Below are positions 35,101-44,969 of a stretch of DNA of 64,000 bases, piece by piece. The position numbers were made by a program, and so were the translations under genes. Origin of the DNA: Undaria pinnatifida (Eukaryota > Sar > Phaeophyceae > Laminariales > Alariaceae); the NCBI GenBank assembly GCA_012845835.1, contig JABAKD010000020.1, positions 16,280,306 to 16,344,305 of the forward strand. Direction: 5' to 3'. Under the pieces are notes generated by a model that was not told the DNA's origin, searched no databases, and saw nothing but the letters and a program-made list of their open reading frames with translations. Position 1 is the first letter of the stretch; each line of letters begins with the position of its first letter.

Positions 35101-37424
35101 GGCTGACGGGGTACCAGGCGATGAGACAGGATGGGGAAGCGGGATATGTGAGTGTTTTTTTTTGTATTGCGGTTTTATGGTCTAATTGTACGACCCTAAT
35201 TCCAAGTAGGTTGTTGTCCGGAAGACGTTGGGTGCAGTCGTACAAGGGGCTTGATCGACCTCGGGGACCTCGAGGACGTTGGTCCTGGCCACGCTCTGTT
35301 AATACTTCCTCGCTCTTGGTCGCATAGACAGTCTAGTTAGCTGTGTAGCTATATAGCACCCCGTGAGAAGCCGCAACAAGCGGCTCTTAACTACACGTTG
35401 CTCTTATCTATAGTGGGAAATATCTAGCGTTAAGTATAGGCGAGACACGCCAATTTGACCGCTCTAAAGTCCCGTATGCTCTTATCCTGGGTGCTCTTAA
35501 ATCGGAGTACCCACTGTAACCAGTTATTCGCCCCCCCCGCCCCCACCCCTCGCGCCGCCTCCTTACTGCGACAGTCGCCAGGGTTGGCGAAGCTGATAGT
35601 AGCCGCGGCGATTTTCAATTCGGCGTATTCTTTTGCGTGGGACGTGCAGATGGACTGGGGGTTGGCGCAGGCGGGTAGTAAGCGGTGGGGGCTGCGGAAC
35701 ACGTTGCTGATCAGCCACGAGGACCCCTGGCCCTACTACGTGGCGGTGGTGATGGATTTCGTGCTCCGCTTGGCGTGGGTGGCACGGTATTTGGAAGGGC
35801 GGTTGGTGTTCACGGACATGGTGCTCACGCTGGAACTCGTCGAGGTATGTATGTATATGCGTGAATGTATTATTATGTTATTTTCAAGTACGTGTTAAGT
35901 ACCAGGTGTGGCATTTGCCCTGGGGGTACAGTAGAGTTCCCTCGATAGTGCCGGTTGCTCGCTATGGTGGCGGTTGCCCGCTATAGTGGCGGTTGCCCGC
36001 TATATTGGCGGTTGCCCGCTATAGTGGCGGTTGCCCGCTGTAGTGGCGGTTGCCCACTATAGTGCCTGTGAAATCGCTGCGCACAGATGGAAACCACCAG
36101 TAGTGGCAGGGTGTGGTGTAGTGCTGGTTGCCGCTGTAGTGCCTGTATTTACCTCTAGTGCACACACCGGCACTACAGAGGGACCACTACTCTGTACCCG
36201 ATACCCGGGGATCTACCCGAGTATGACCTACACGGTCAGGTGTGGTATTCGGGAGCCCCATAGTATAATATAAACCCTTCAAAAAAATGACCTCAAGTTT
36301 TTCGTTGTGTGTGTTTTTCCGTCACCCCGAAAGATATGCTGCGTACTAGTTCTCGCAGAACAAACGATTCGTTAGTCTCCCCGAAAATAGCGTGCACGTG
36401 TTTGTATTCCCGAAAAAAAACCCGAAGTTGTCTATCCGAAGAAAAGTAAAAAAAAGGAAACGCTCGTGTGACTGTTTACCCGCTTTGTTGGTGACCTCAC
36501 AAGTTGATTGTTGGCGACTTGAAAAGTTGGCTTTCTTATGTGCAGTAAATTGGTGCACACGTTTTGTTTACATTTGGTCCGCACCTTTTCGTCAGGAAGT
36601 ACAAAAACGTGCCTCGACACCGCGCTCGGGGCGTAGCCCTACACTAGCCTTACGAGCCAGGGTTAGCGAGTTTAGAGTTGGCTTGTTTTGACTTTCTTTC
36701 GTGGTTTATATTTTTGTTTTTAACATCCGAAAGCATTCAAAACCCTGAAAAAATGCAACAAAGAGTTTTTTCATGTTTTATCTGGTGCCAGGTATGTATT
36801 TATTAGAGCTGTGAGTCGGCAGAATTTCACGGCTAACAAGTAATCGGTAGGTGCCGTTAGCCGACGAACAGACTTTTGTCGGCAAGTCGGCTGGCGAACC
36901 CAGCTGATGGCCAGCCGACTTGCCGACTTAAGCAAGGCGAAAGCGAGCCAATTAGCTGCCCCCGCCGTGGGGTGGGGGGGGGGTGGGCGCCCAAAAAGGA
37001 AACAATGCGGCCCACATGATACAATCCCTCCAACATGTATGGAAACAAAATAAGTTGGATAGTCGGCACCTTCGGGAAACGACAAATTACTAGCCCGACT
37101 AATAAGTAGTTGGTGACTTGAGTCGTGACGACTTACAGCTGTACTATAGTATTGTTTGTATTTCACGACTGGAAAAGCTGCCATAAAAAGGCTTACCCGT
37201 GTTTTCACACCTCAAAAAACATTTTCATGGTATACCAGACCAACGACCAAAAGTCTCTCACAGCAGTAGTCCGTCCCCCTTTTTTTTTGCGCTTTTTTCA
37301 TTCCTTTCAGGTTTTGCGACGATCGATGTGGAACGTTTTCAGGCTGGAGTGGGAGTGCATCCAGTGCCTCGGTGGGACGAAACCGTTGCGGCTAGATAAG
37401 GGATCGGACGCGCTTAGGGTGTGA
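29120..37424 (+). CDS. EXS-domain membrane protein, ERD1 / SYG1-XPR1 family, six exons
   Basis: Exons: 29120-29270, 32977-33214, 34314-34535, 34991-35147, 35575-35844, 37311-37424. All introns are GT-AG, phases join without a stop, and the product is 383 residues, close to the size of yeast ERD1. The start is the ATG in AAAACCATGATG, followed by a hydrophobic helix at about residues 17-39. Exon 2 adds two more membrane segments. The EXS signature is spread over exons 3-6: VADALTSLSRVFADV, then NVGKYLSAFPVIW, then YSFAWDVQMDWGL, then RRSMWNVFRLEWE at the C terminus. No SPX domain precedes it, which favours the short ERD1-like branch (Golgi protein and glycosyltransferase retention, phosphate recycling) over full SYG1/XPR1 phosphate exporters. 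That functional choice comes from family knowledge. The introns hold partial duplications of exon borders (see the separate entries). Confidence 0.9.
29384..29430. repeat. Imperfect hairpin of the ATAAGGACCGTTT family
   Basis: ATAAGGACCGTTT at the left and AAACGGTTGTTAT at the right form a stem around an AT-rich loop. The same design recurs at 50386-50426 and 50701-50742. It lies just inside intron 1 of the EXS gene. Confidence 0.5.
30955..31150. repeat. AAACGCCCC-type short repeat
   Basis: AACGCCCCG or a close variant recurs seven or so times (30978, 30995, 31045, 31080, 31128 and others), within intron 1 of the EXS gene. Inverted forms (GGGGCGTT) occur near 31920. Confidence 0.5.
32100..32300 (+). 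repeat. Short dispersed module related to the right end of the 0.9-kb repeat
   Basis: This block matches 10950-11130 at roughly 80 percent by eye, from CTGTTGACCCTG through GGGGAGTCGCCGA to CTCACAGCTGGAGT. It is in intron 1 of the EXS gene. More decayed traces of the core TTTCGACGAAATC...CTCACAGCTG occur near 1300-1385, 24670-24750 and 53610-53700 on the plus strand, and near 6255-6330, 20650-20690 and 55270-55345 on the minus strand. Confidence 0.65.
33190..33490 (+). repeat. Four tandem units (~85 bp) built on the end of EXS exon 2
   Basis: The last bases of exon 2 with its donor (CAG-GCCCAGTCTGTCAG-GTGGGG) recur in diverged form. Copies read TGCAGGCTCTCAGACTAGGTTGGG near 33285, TTCAGGCTTAGTTTGTCAGGTGGG near 33372 and CACAGGCTCCGGTTGTCATGTGAG near 33451. 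The last two keep an acceptor-like AG, a 14-base middle and a donor-like GT. They lie just inside intron 2. Confidence 0.6.
34093..34155 (+). repeat. Duplicate of the acceptor and first codons of EXS exon 3
   Basis: This segment parallels 34300-34362. After the CAG at 34103-34105 it would read GHTALFFMSLADVLFP in the proper phase, against EHTALFFTSLAGVFFP in exon 3, and it reaches a stop a few codons later. The flanking 200 bp is also duplicated (33480-33600 against 34130-34280). It is a partial tandem exon duplication that could act as a cryptic acceptor. Confidence 0.65.
34560..34910. repeat. GGT/GGC-rich low-complexity tract
   Basis: Intron 3 of the EXS gene is dominated by GGTGGT, GGCGGC and poly-G on the plus strand. 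Apparent frames here are artefacts. Confidence 0.8.
35940..36062. repeat. 21-bp tandem repeat GGCGGTTGCCCGCTATAGT
   Basis: About six units of roughly 20-21 bp lie in intron 5 of the EXS gene. Related GGCACTATAG / CACTACAG words occur at 36110-36185 and again at 52390-52615. Confidence 0.8.
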
Positions 37425-38050
37425 GAAATTGTGCTATGTCATATGTTCGATGTTCAACGGACTCCAGATTGTGCTCTTCTCAGATATGCGCCATAAACAT
37501 GGAGCTGGGCGCTTAGGGCCTGATGTCCAGTCCTACTGCGTATATCGTGTGCTAGATAGATGTGCACCGGCCCCCCAAGATTGTGCTTTAGTTAGATGTG
37601 CATCCATCACGGCCCCCCAAGATTGTGCTTTAGTTAGATGTGCATCCATCATGGCCACTGAGCTACCATACCGCGCATAGTGGTAGCTCTGTGGTTTTGG
37701 TTTAGCTCACAACACGATACGTACCTGGTACTGCAGCAGCTACTGCAGCAGCTGTTGCGCGAAAGGGCAATTGTTTCGTCGAGTTGCATGGCAGTGGTGG
37801 GGTGGTGGCGGCTTGGTAGCGATGGTGGTAGCGTGGTGGTAGCTGTGACGGTGGCTAGCTGTGACGGTGGCTAGCTGTGACGGTGGCTGTGGCGGTAGCG
37901 GTGGCGGTAGCTGTGACGGGTCAGTATTTCTCCCACACACCTCTTTTGTCTGGTGTTTGATTAGGTGGAACAGGACAATGACAGGGTATGATATCTGCGG
38001 TGGTAGCGGTAGCTATGGCAGTAACCGTGGCAGCAGCTGTGGCGGTAATG
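37425..38050. repeat. Short tandem duplications downstream of the EXS gene
   Basis: A unit of about 47 bp containing GCCCCCCAAGATTGTGCTTT is repeated at 37569-37655. Further on are GCTGTGACGGTGGCTA units near 37850-37890. No gene is seen. Confidence 0.6.
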
Positions 38051-38059
38051 TGCCAGTAG

Positions 38060-38345
38060 CGGTAGCGTAGCGGGTTCGTAGCGGTAGCGTAGCGTAGCGT
38101 TAGCAGTTAGCGTAGCGTTGGCGTAGCGTTAGCGTAGCGTTAGCGTAGCGGTAGCGTAGCGGTAGCGTAGCGGTAGCGTTAGCGTAGCGGTAGCGTAGCG
38201 TTAGCGTAGCGTTCGCGTAGCGTTCGCGCAGCGTTCGCGTAGCGTTCGCGCAGCGTTCGCGCAGCGTTCGCGCAGCGTTCGCGCAGCGTTCGCGCAGCGT
38301 TCGCGCAGCGTTCGCGCAGCGTTCGCGTAGCGTTAAGCGTGTCTG
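38060..38345. repeat. AGCGTTCGCGC / AGCGTAGCGTT minisatellite
   Basis: Units of 11-12 bp change gradually from AGCGGTAGCGT to AGCGTTAGCGT to AGCGTTCGCGC along the array. The last type is nearly pure from 38206 to 38330. Confidence 0.85.
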
Positions 38346-38349
38346 TAGC

Positions 38350-41190
38350 GTGCCAGTAGCGTGCCAGTAGCGTTACCATGGGGTGGCAGTGGCTGAGGCA
38401 GTAGCTGTGGCTGTAGCTGCGGCAGTATAGCTGTGACAGTGGCTGTGGCAGAAGCTTGCGTATGGAAGCGACCATTTCGCCAAAGGCGGAAATTGTTGTC
38501 CTCGTGCCCCAACTCGTTTTTGAGGCTTCAATTTTCTATATTTTGCCTTCAAAATTCACGCGGCAGTAGCGCTTGTGGCAGTAGCGTAGCAGCAGCGGAC
38601 GTGCCAGCGAAGGCGCAGGGCAGGATACGTACCGAGGAAATACATCACTTTTTTGTTCTTCTGTTGTCGCTGAGCGCTTCTACATTTGGAGCTAACGCTG
38701 CTGCTGCATTTGCTGCTCATGCTTCTACTGCTGCTGTAGTTTTTGTTGTGTCGTTGCTGCTGCTGCCTGTGGCTTAAGCGCTGATACTGCTGTTGATGCT
38801 GCTGGATGGTGCTGTTGTTGCCGCTGCCGCAACGGCTGGTTATTGTTTGGGGGGGCGCCTACCTGCGCGAGGGGTTAGACATTTTGCTGCCGCCTGAGAG
38901 GAACGTTGACACGTGTATAGCTGTGTTTGATACGAATTAGTATTCCGCCAAAAATGAGTGGAAGCGTGGATTGTAGTGCCGTATAGTAATGGTTTATATA
39001 TTGGTGTACCAGTAGCGACATGAGATTATCTGAGATGAGACGATATGGGAGACTCTAAGAGGATCTGAGGTCATACCACATTTTCTGAGAGATAATCGGA
39101 CAACATCTAAAATGATCTGGTCTGAGCGCATCTGAAATGTTCTGAGAGGGTCAAACATGTACTGGTCTGAAAGCATCTGGCCTGATCTCATGCCGGGTAT
39201 GATCCGAGAGCATCTGAGAGGGTTGGAAACGATGTGACAAGAGATATTCAGATTTTTTCATGCTCTGATGCGACAAGAGATATTCAGATATTTTCATGCT
39301 CTGATCCAATCTGAGATGATCCAGATTTGTTGCGACTGAGGTAGAGTACCAATAGTATTATGAGTACATTGCTTTTAGGGTGCGGGATGCACATCTTTTT
39401 TTAGCGTGATTTCATACATGCAGAAGTATTTTTGTTTTCATGAATATACCAGGTACATAATGGCCGGACGTAACCATTTTTTTTTGTATGTTGCGGATGC
39501 CATTCCTTGCAAGATGCGGTGGGTGCCCTTGGTCGCCGGTTACTGCTTAACGCGTACCATGGTTGTTTGAACAGCACATGGTGGATTGAAGGGACGTGAT
39601 GGTGGAGGCGTGATTTAGATTGTATGCGCGCGGGGGAAGGGGTTGTGGTATTGCCCTAAAAGGCTTGCTCTAGAAGAGGATTCGTGTGCTAATGCAATTG
39701 ATTTGAAGTCAAATTGACAAAAAAATATTCGGTTTGTTATGGAAGTGTGATGAGCTTAAGCTTTGCTCTTACCCGCCTGCCGGAGGATTAAAAAAACAAA
39801 AATTGCCTCCCAAGGCAACCGCTCAAACTTCTATTACCACTGCAACGTTATCCCACACTAATTCCCAGCAGTTTATCCCCCCACACGTGGTTGCAGTTCT
39901 TAACCCTTTTTAGAGCCCCCATATCCCTCCCTGTACTAACTTCAAGTACATTTGTAAAAAAAAAGGTTTCCGGTTGTAAAGGCGTTAAGGGGTTAAGAAC
40001 AAAATCGCTACAGTAGAACATGCGTCTTTTTGGATGCATAAAAATATCGTATTTTGACCTTACTGTGAAATTAATAGGTGGGGGACACAGAGTGCCCCCT
40101 GCAGGTCTGCCAATTGGGTAGGTCCTCGGAGAGTACTCACTTTCGTTCCTTCGTAGAGATGTAGCTTTATTCGTTTTCACCAGAGCCCGGGATAGCTTCT
40201 GAGATCGGAGGCGCGTGCCTCCGATCTAATTCCTAACTTCCCCGAATATAAACCGCCAACCTCATCATACGAAACCCATCCAAATGATCTCAAATTCGGA
40301 TACCTACAGGCCTTTCGAGGCCGTATCTTAACACTAGCCCACCCTGATGAGTCGCATATGCAGAAATATGGGAGATTCGGGGAAACTCCGGTTCTACGAA
40401 CTAGACCATGAGTCGAAGATGCGGCTCCTCAAAACCCACTCCCACACCTCTAACCGTCTGGCTACGGAGCCAGAAACACGCGAAGAAAAGCAGTAGAAAG
40501 AAAAGCAGACCCTACAGCAAGGCAATAGTCACCCATCAAAAACCTGCCGCATGCCGCCGGCGTGGCGGGGGGGGCAGAAAAGGCTCTAGCACATGCCGCA
40601 TGCCGCCGGTGTGGCGGGGGGGGGCAGGAAAGGCTCTACGGTAAACTAACGACAAAAAGGGTACTATGGTGAGGCGAACCCTCGTCGATATAGAGGGGGA
40701 CACAGGCGCTAACACAAGGGAGAAGTCATGCGAAAAACCTCCCGCGGGCCATCGGCAAGGCGGGGGGGTCAGACGGGGAAGCGACGAATACCCGGGATGG
40801 AATGTGTCAACACCTACAGCCCCGCTAGGGGAGGAAGTGTTTAGACGAAAAAAAAAAAAAAAAAAAGCAGAACAAATACAACACACAAAACATAAAAGAA
40901 GACACACAGACCCGTACACTGGTCGCCCCCCGGCTCTGGGCTGAGGAGGGCGTCGGCAGGGCGAATTTGAACTATGACAAAAAGACGGCAACCCTGCGCC
41001 TCAGATAGCGGCGTTTTACCCGAACCCTGACCCGGCACTGAACAGGGGGTTCGGCAGGACAGAAAAAAAAATGGAAAGAACCGCCCCAAAACTCGACAAA
41101 GACCCTCAGGACACTACAAACGACCCAAAGACAAAGACGCAAAACTCATACCTCAAAAAAATGAAGAACTATCGAGAAGCGGTGGTGGCT
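38350..41190. other. Gene-free stretch with degenerate repeats
   Basis: A TCTGAGA-rich degenerate repeat fills 39015-39330. Near 40550-40640 a unit of about 54 bp with CATGCCGCCGG and GGCTCTA is duplicated. The remainder has no supported gene. The 3' LTR expected for the gypsy element to the right was not found here. Confidence 0.45.
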
Positions 41191-41196
41191 TGGAAG

Positions 41197-43128
41197 TCAA
41201 CTGGCCACGACCGCGCCTCGAGATTCGTCTACGTTACGTTGGATTCCCCGAGGAAACGCACTGGCGATGTGAACTTGCAAGCACCAAGAGCCTCGTACGG
41301 CTCCCGTTGAAGTCGTGTAGCGCGCCCGGGGAAGAGGGAGTTTAATCGGTCCCGGGTCGTCCAGAAAGCGGACCAGGTATACCTTGTCCGCGGTAGTGCT
41401 CGCGCTGGTTTTTCCTAGCCACCATAAACCATCGTCTCCCTTGTACCAAAAGTGGGCTCCCTTAGGAAGTACTGTGTCGTGGTAGCGACGGAGCCAATCG
41501 GTGCGGGGAACACAGGCGTAGCCCAGCGCTAGGAAACGTTCCCCGTTGTTGCGGGAGAGCTCACGCTGTGCCGCTCCGATCCGCATTCGGCAGTAAAGGC
41601 GGTTGGTTTGGCGGTGCTGGTCCGGGGTTCCGGTCCAATAACGCAAGATGTGCGAGTGGGAGAGGTGGAGGTCCATTTCCCGCTCCCAGGACGGTTCGGA
41701 GAGTCCCGCCCAATGCGTCTTGTATAGCACCGCGATGATGCCACCTCGCCCCCGTAACGACTGATGACCAGTGATCTGCTCCACCTCCAGCCGTTGGAGG
41801 GGAGTCGAAACGTCGTCTTGAGTGACGTGGTACGGCGTGGACTTCTTGGAAAATTTGTTGAGCACATACTGTGTCAGCCCCGCCGGTAGGTATTTGGGCA
41901 TGTCCCCGCTGTCGTGGGGGTTGGCACAGGGTTTGCAGCGCTCGATAGCCACACGCCGACGAGCGTCCGAACCAGGCAGGTCGGAAGGGAGATCCAAATA
42001 AAGGAGGTTGCTCCCGAGCGGCGAGCCGTCCGGGGTCTCGGCGGCGGAGCAGGGACCGACGGCCAGGACCTTGTATGGGCCCGTCCAGTAAAGCGCGAGT
42101 TTGGCCTTGAGTACCTTGGCGTCGGTATTCGCTTTCACACCCTGGCGGATGGTAGAGGCAGAATTGTATACCCATGCCCAACCACCCACAGTGAAGTTAG
42201 GTGCTGGACGCAGCGCGTCGGCGAGGGCGGAGTTTCTGCGGTTAACACGGGAAACGGTGAGGGCGTGGTGTGCGCGGACAATGTCGTTCGCGCGCTTTTG
42301 CCGGTCGGTGGCCAAATCGCAATAGGCCAGGTGGTCACGGGCCAGACTCTGGTGTCCCACGACACCTTTGCGGTCGAAAATCGTCAGGGGGAGCCGTGGG
42401 AGTCTGCCCATGTGGACCTCGTTGGGCGCCAAACCCGTCGCCGCGCTGACAGAGTTGTTGTAAGCGAATTCGACGTGGGGCAGATGCGAGTCCCAGTCGT
42501 CTTGTCGCTCGTTGACGACCATAGCCAGCATTTGTGCCATAGTGTGATTTACCCGCTCAACGCCCCCGTTACAGTTGGGATGGTAGGAGCTTGTAGCAAG
42601 CTTGTGTACACCTAACAGCTGATATACAGCTTGTGAAAGCTTGGAGCAGAACTGCAGTCCGTTGTCCGAGAGTATGGTGCGCGGGCACCCCCACAAGGGG
42701 ATGTATTGGTTCACCAGGATATTGGCTGTACCTTCCGCGGTGAACTCAGCGGCAGTGACGGGGAACATGTCGGCCCGACGACTGAAGCGATCGGTGAACA
42801 GCAGGATGTAGGTGTTGCCTCGTGGTGTGACCGGAAGGGGGCCGAAGTAGTCAACACTGACGGCGATACCTGGACCTTCCGGCAGAGGCATTGTGATGAT
42901 GGGCCAGCGGACAGTCAGCCGTGGGGTTTTCCGCGCTTGGCACTTCAAGCAGTGGCGAAGCCACCACCGGGTACACACACTCATGCCAATCCACCAATAA
43001 AAACGCTCCAGCATGCGCAACGTGCGCGTGGTGCCAAGGTGGCAGGAGGCCGTCGAGTGGCAAGCTTGCATGATCCAAGGGCGCATGAGCAGGGGAACGT
43101 AGATGCGAACTGGCTCGTCGTTTAGCAA
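41197..43128 (-). CDS. Integrase with chromodomain of a Ty3/gypsy element
   Basis: A 643-codon open frame. A zinc-binding HHCC motif is formed by His24, His30, Cys60 and Cys63. The catalytic core has Asp93 (SVDYFGP), Asp155 (LSDNG) and Glu191 (GGVERVN), with 35 residues between the last two, the classic DD35E spacing. A GPY/F-type motif (WTGPYKV) is at about 350. A chromodomain-like segment runs from about 447 to 500 (RLEVEQITGHQ, YKTHWAGLSEPSWE). A further 130 or so residues follow, including FWYKGDDGLWWLGK and VYLVRFLDDPG, perhaps an SH3/Tudor-like fold. The ATG used is only the first in this frame, because pol continues upstream in another frame (LVRNSTLPPTSSD, 43140-43460), so there is a frameshift near 43140. 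The integrase would insert element DNA in the nucleus, guided by the chromodomain. Confidence 0.85.
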   Translation of the reverse strand: MLNDEPVRIYVPLLMRPWIMQACHSTASCHLGTTRTLRMLERFYWWIGMSVCTRWWLRHCLKCQARKTPRLTVRWPIITMPLPEGPGIAVSVDYFGPLPVTPRGNTYILLFTDRFSRRADMFPVTAAEFTAEGTANILVNQYIPLWGCPRTILSDNGLQFCSKLSQAVYQLLGVHKLATSSYHPNCNGGVERVNHTMAQMLAMVVNERQDDWDSHLPHVEFAYNNSVSAATGLAPNEVHMGRLPRLPLTIFDRKGVVGHQSLARDHLAYCDLATDRQKRANDIVRAHHALTVSRVNRRNSALADALRPAPNFTVGGWAWVYNSASTIRQGVKANTDAKVLKAKLALYWTGPYKVLAVGPCSAAETPDGSPLGSNLLYLDLPSDLPGSDARRRVAIERCKPCANPHDSGDMPKYLPAGLTQYVLNKFSKKSTPYHVTQDDVSTPLQRLEVEQITGHQSLRGRGGIIAVLYKTHWAGLSEPSWEREMDLHLSHSHILRYWTGTPDQHRQTNRLYCRMRIGAAQRELSRNNGERFLALGYACVPRTDWLRRYHDTVLPKGAHFWYKGDDGLWWLGKTSASTTADKVYLVRFLDDPGPIKLPLPRARYTTSTGAVRGSWCLQVHIASAFPRGIQRNVDESRGAVVAS

Positions 43129-43139
43129 AGCAAGCAGCT

Positions 43140-43480
43140 CGCCCCACAGAGTTCGGTTTGTCGGAGCTTGTTGGCGGTAGTGTCGAGTTACGGACGAGTA
43201 GGACGATGTCGTCGTCGGTTGTATGTAGTCGACCCTTACCCGCCAGCTCCTGGATGTCTGAGAGGGAGGGACGCTTGTGCAAGAGGTAGCACGCCAAAAA
43301 GTCGGGCGGCAGGACCGATTGCCGGCCGATAGAAACGTAACGCATCATGGCGTGGCACGTCGGCTCAGCGTGCTGCTCTCGCTTCCAATCGTAATGTGAA
43401 TAACGCGCGACGGAATCGGCGAAACGCAATTCAGCAGCGTTGCGAAGGGCGTCCGCCCTTGTATATGCGGTCGGCGTGCC
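43140..43480 (-). pseudogene. Pol linker upstream of integrase, frameshifted
   Basis: This frame encodes RNAAELRFADSVARYSHYDW, RYVSIGRQSVLPPDFLACYL and DIQELAGKGRLHTTDDDIVL. That has the look of the segment between RNase H and the integrase zinc domain in gypsy elements (a residue run ending in a basic K-x-R-L-x block before the HHCC finger). It shifts by one frame just before the integrase open frame begins. Confidence 0.55.
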
Positions 43481-43690
43481 ACCAGGAGAAGGCGTGAGCC
43501 GTAAGAGAGGAGTTCCCATATAGGCTCTGCGTGGTCGCGGTCGGACGGCAGTGGCACCGTGCGGACCGGCGAGTCGACAAGAGCAGGGGTCGCGGCGGCG
43601 ACGGGGTCGGCTGCGGCCGTGGAACTCGCGACGGGGTTGTACTTCGTCCGCAAGATGGCCGAGGGGCCCCGCCGGGCCCGAATCCATAAT

Positions 43691-44370
43691 CTACAGCGGG
43701 GGTGCATTACCCGTTGTTATCGCTGTTCGTCGGCGCGTCGTCGACGACGGAGGGGCTGGAGTGCCAAGCATGGCGGAGACGGACACAGTCGAACCGGTGG
43801 TCGCGGCGGGGGCCGTCTCCTGTGAAGAACTCCGGGATAGATAAGTCGGCTGTGCGATGGGCGTCGCTGCAGCCAGGGCTTCTGCGGAGCCCGTGCCGCC
43901 CTCGATGGGTATGGCAAAGACCGAAGCGAAAACAGTGTCGGCGGCAGGTGAAATCGACCCGCGGCCGGTACAGCCTTCGGTAGTGGCGACGGAGGCAGAA
44001 ACACGAGCGACGAATCTCCCCGGGGAAACAGAAAGGCCGTCAATCCTTATACGTGGCTCGTGTGTGCGAAAATCGTGAAACGCGGTAGATGTGAGAGGGA
44101 GCCCACCCAAGGCAGCATGTTCAGTGCGGGGCACGAGCCCACCCAAGACAGTGCTTTCGGCGAGGGGTTCGAGTCCACCCAAAGCAGTGCTTTCGGTGTG
44201 GGGCACGAGCCCACCCAAGACAGTGCTTTTGGCGAGGGGCGCGAGTCCACCCGAACCGACTCCTGGGATCGGCGAGGGGGGAGCGCGCAGCCCGCGGGTC
44301 CGTAGGAGGTAGATACCGCTATCTCCAACGGGGTTGAGGCTTGTCAACCCCACGAGGTTGAATTTTCCCA
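43691..44370 (-). other. Linker region with 12-residue / 36-bp tandem repeats
   Basis: An open frame between the RNase H remnant and the integrase linker carries about five 36-bp direct repeats at 44095-44280. Each encodes a 12-residue unit such as LGGLVPHTESTA, LGGLEPLAESTV and LGGLVPRTEHAA. The surroundings are Ala/Ser/Pro/Thr-rich. I recognise no domain. It may be a low-complexity insertion within the retroelement polyprotein. Confidence 0.5.
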
Positions 44371-44640
44371 AGCCACTGCGGTCGTACTCCGTAGCGGGCT
44401 CTGGAAAACGGGCCGGAAAAATCGGCGATGCCCTTGGCGCTGCCTTTGCGGTACTCGAGTGTGCAATCGAACGCGGTGACGAACTCAAGCTACCGCTGGA
44501 CTCGTGCATTGAGGGTCCCCACTTTGCCAATGCTCTCCTATGTATTGTGGCCGGAGAATATGCAGAATTTTGTTCCCCTCAGTATCCTCGGAGGTGTTTG
44601 GGAACCCAAGCAATGCTGCCGGTCCCCAAATCTATAGGAG
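44370..44640 (-). pseudogene. Gypsy RNase H C-terminal remnant
   Basis: The minus-strand translation contains KFCIFSGHNT, then GTLNARVQR, a stop where Trp is expected, then LEFVTAFDCTLEYRKGSAKG and IADFSGPFSR. This fits the gypsy RNase H end (L-x-R-x-x-RWLE-F...YRKGSxNxxAD-SR). At least two in-frame stops break it. Confidence 0.65.
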
Positions 44641-44969
44641 TCCAGTGCCTCTCCGAGTCGAGCGTTGCTCGACTGATAAACGCGATTTTCATAGTGAACA
44701 AAACGTCGTCCACCGTCACAGTACCCTCGACGAAACAGAGGCAGTTTCTGACATCGCAAGGTCAGGGCCGACGCTAGAAGCTATCTCCACAACTTCACGG
44801 CTTTTGATTGGCCAACGCGCCCGAGAAATAGGTCGGAAACGCCGAAGGGGAAGCTTTGCGAGCGCTGGCCGCTGTGAACGGTCTGGTTGCGGCGCGGACG
44901 AGATTTCTTGGCTCTTGCACTCGCAGTGCAGATGCGGAACCGACTAGGGGAGGCCGGGTGCGCCGACCC

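Larger units (their letters stand above)
41197..44640 (-). mobile_element. Decayed Ty3/gypsy chromovirus, 3' part of pol
   Basis: In minus-strand order it holds an RNase H remnant (about 44640-44370), a Pro/Ser-rich linker with 12-residue repeats, a pre-integrase linker, integrase and a chromodomain. Reverse transcriptase, protease and gag were not found, and no flanking LTRs were identified. It is therefore a truncated, frameshifted copy, although the integrase frame itself is intact. Confidence 0.8.

Noticed and set aside
38060-38345. CRISPR-like spaced repeats
   Set aside because: The units are contiguous and drift gradually, as in a minisatellite, with no unique spacers of constant length.
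40400-41196. 3' LTR of the gypsy element
   Set aside because: I looked for a direct repeat with TG/CA ends matching sequence 5' of pol and found none. The TRIM LTRs at 45.9-48.0 kb do not recur here.
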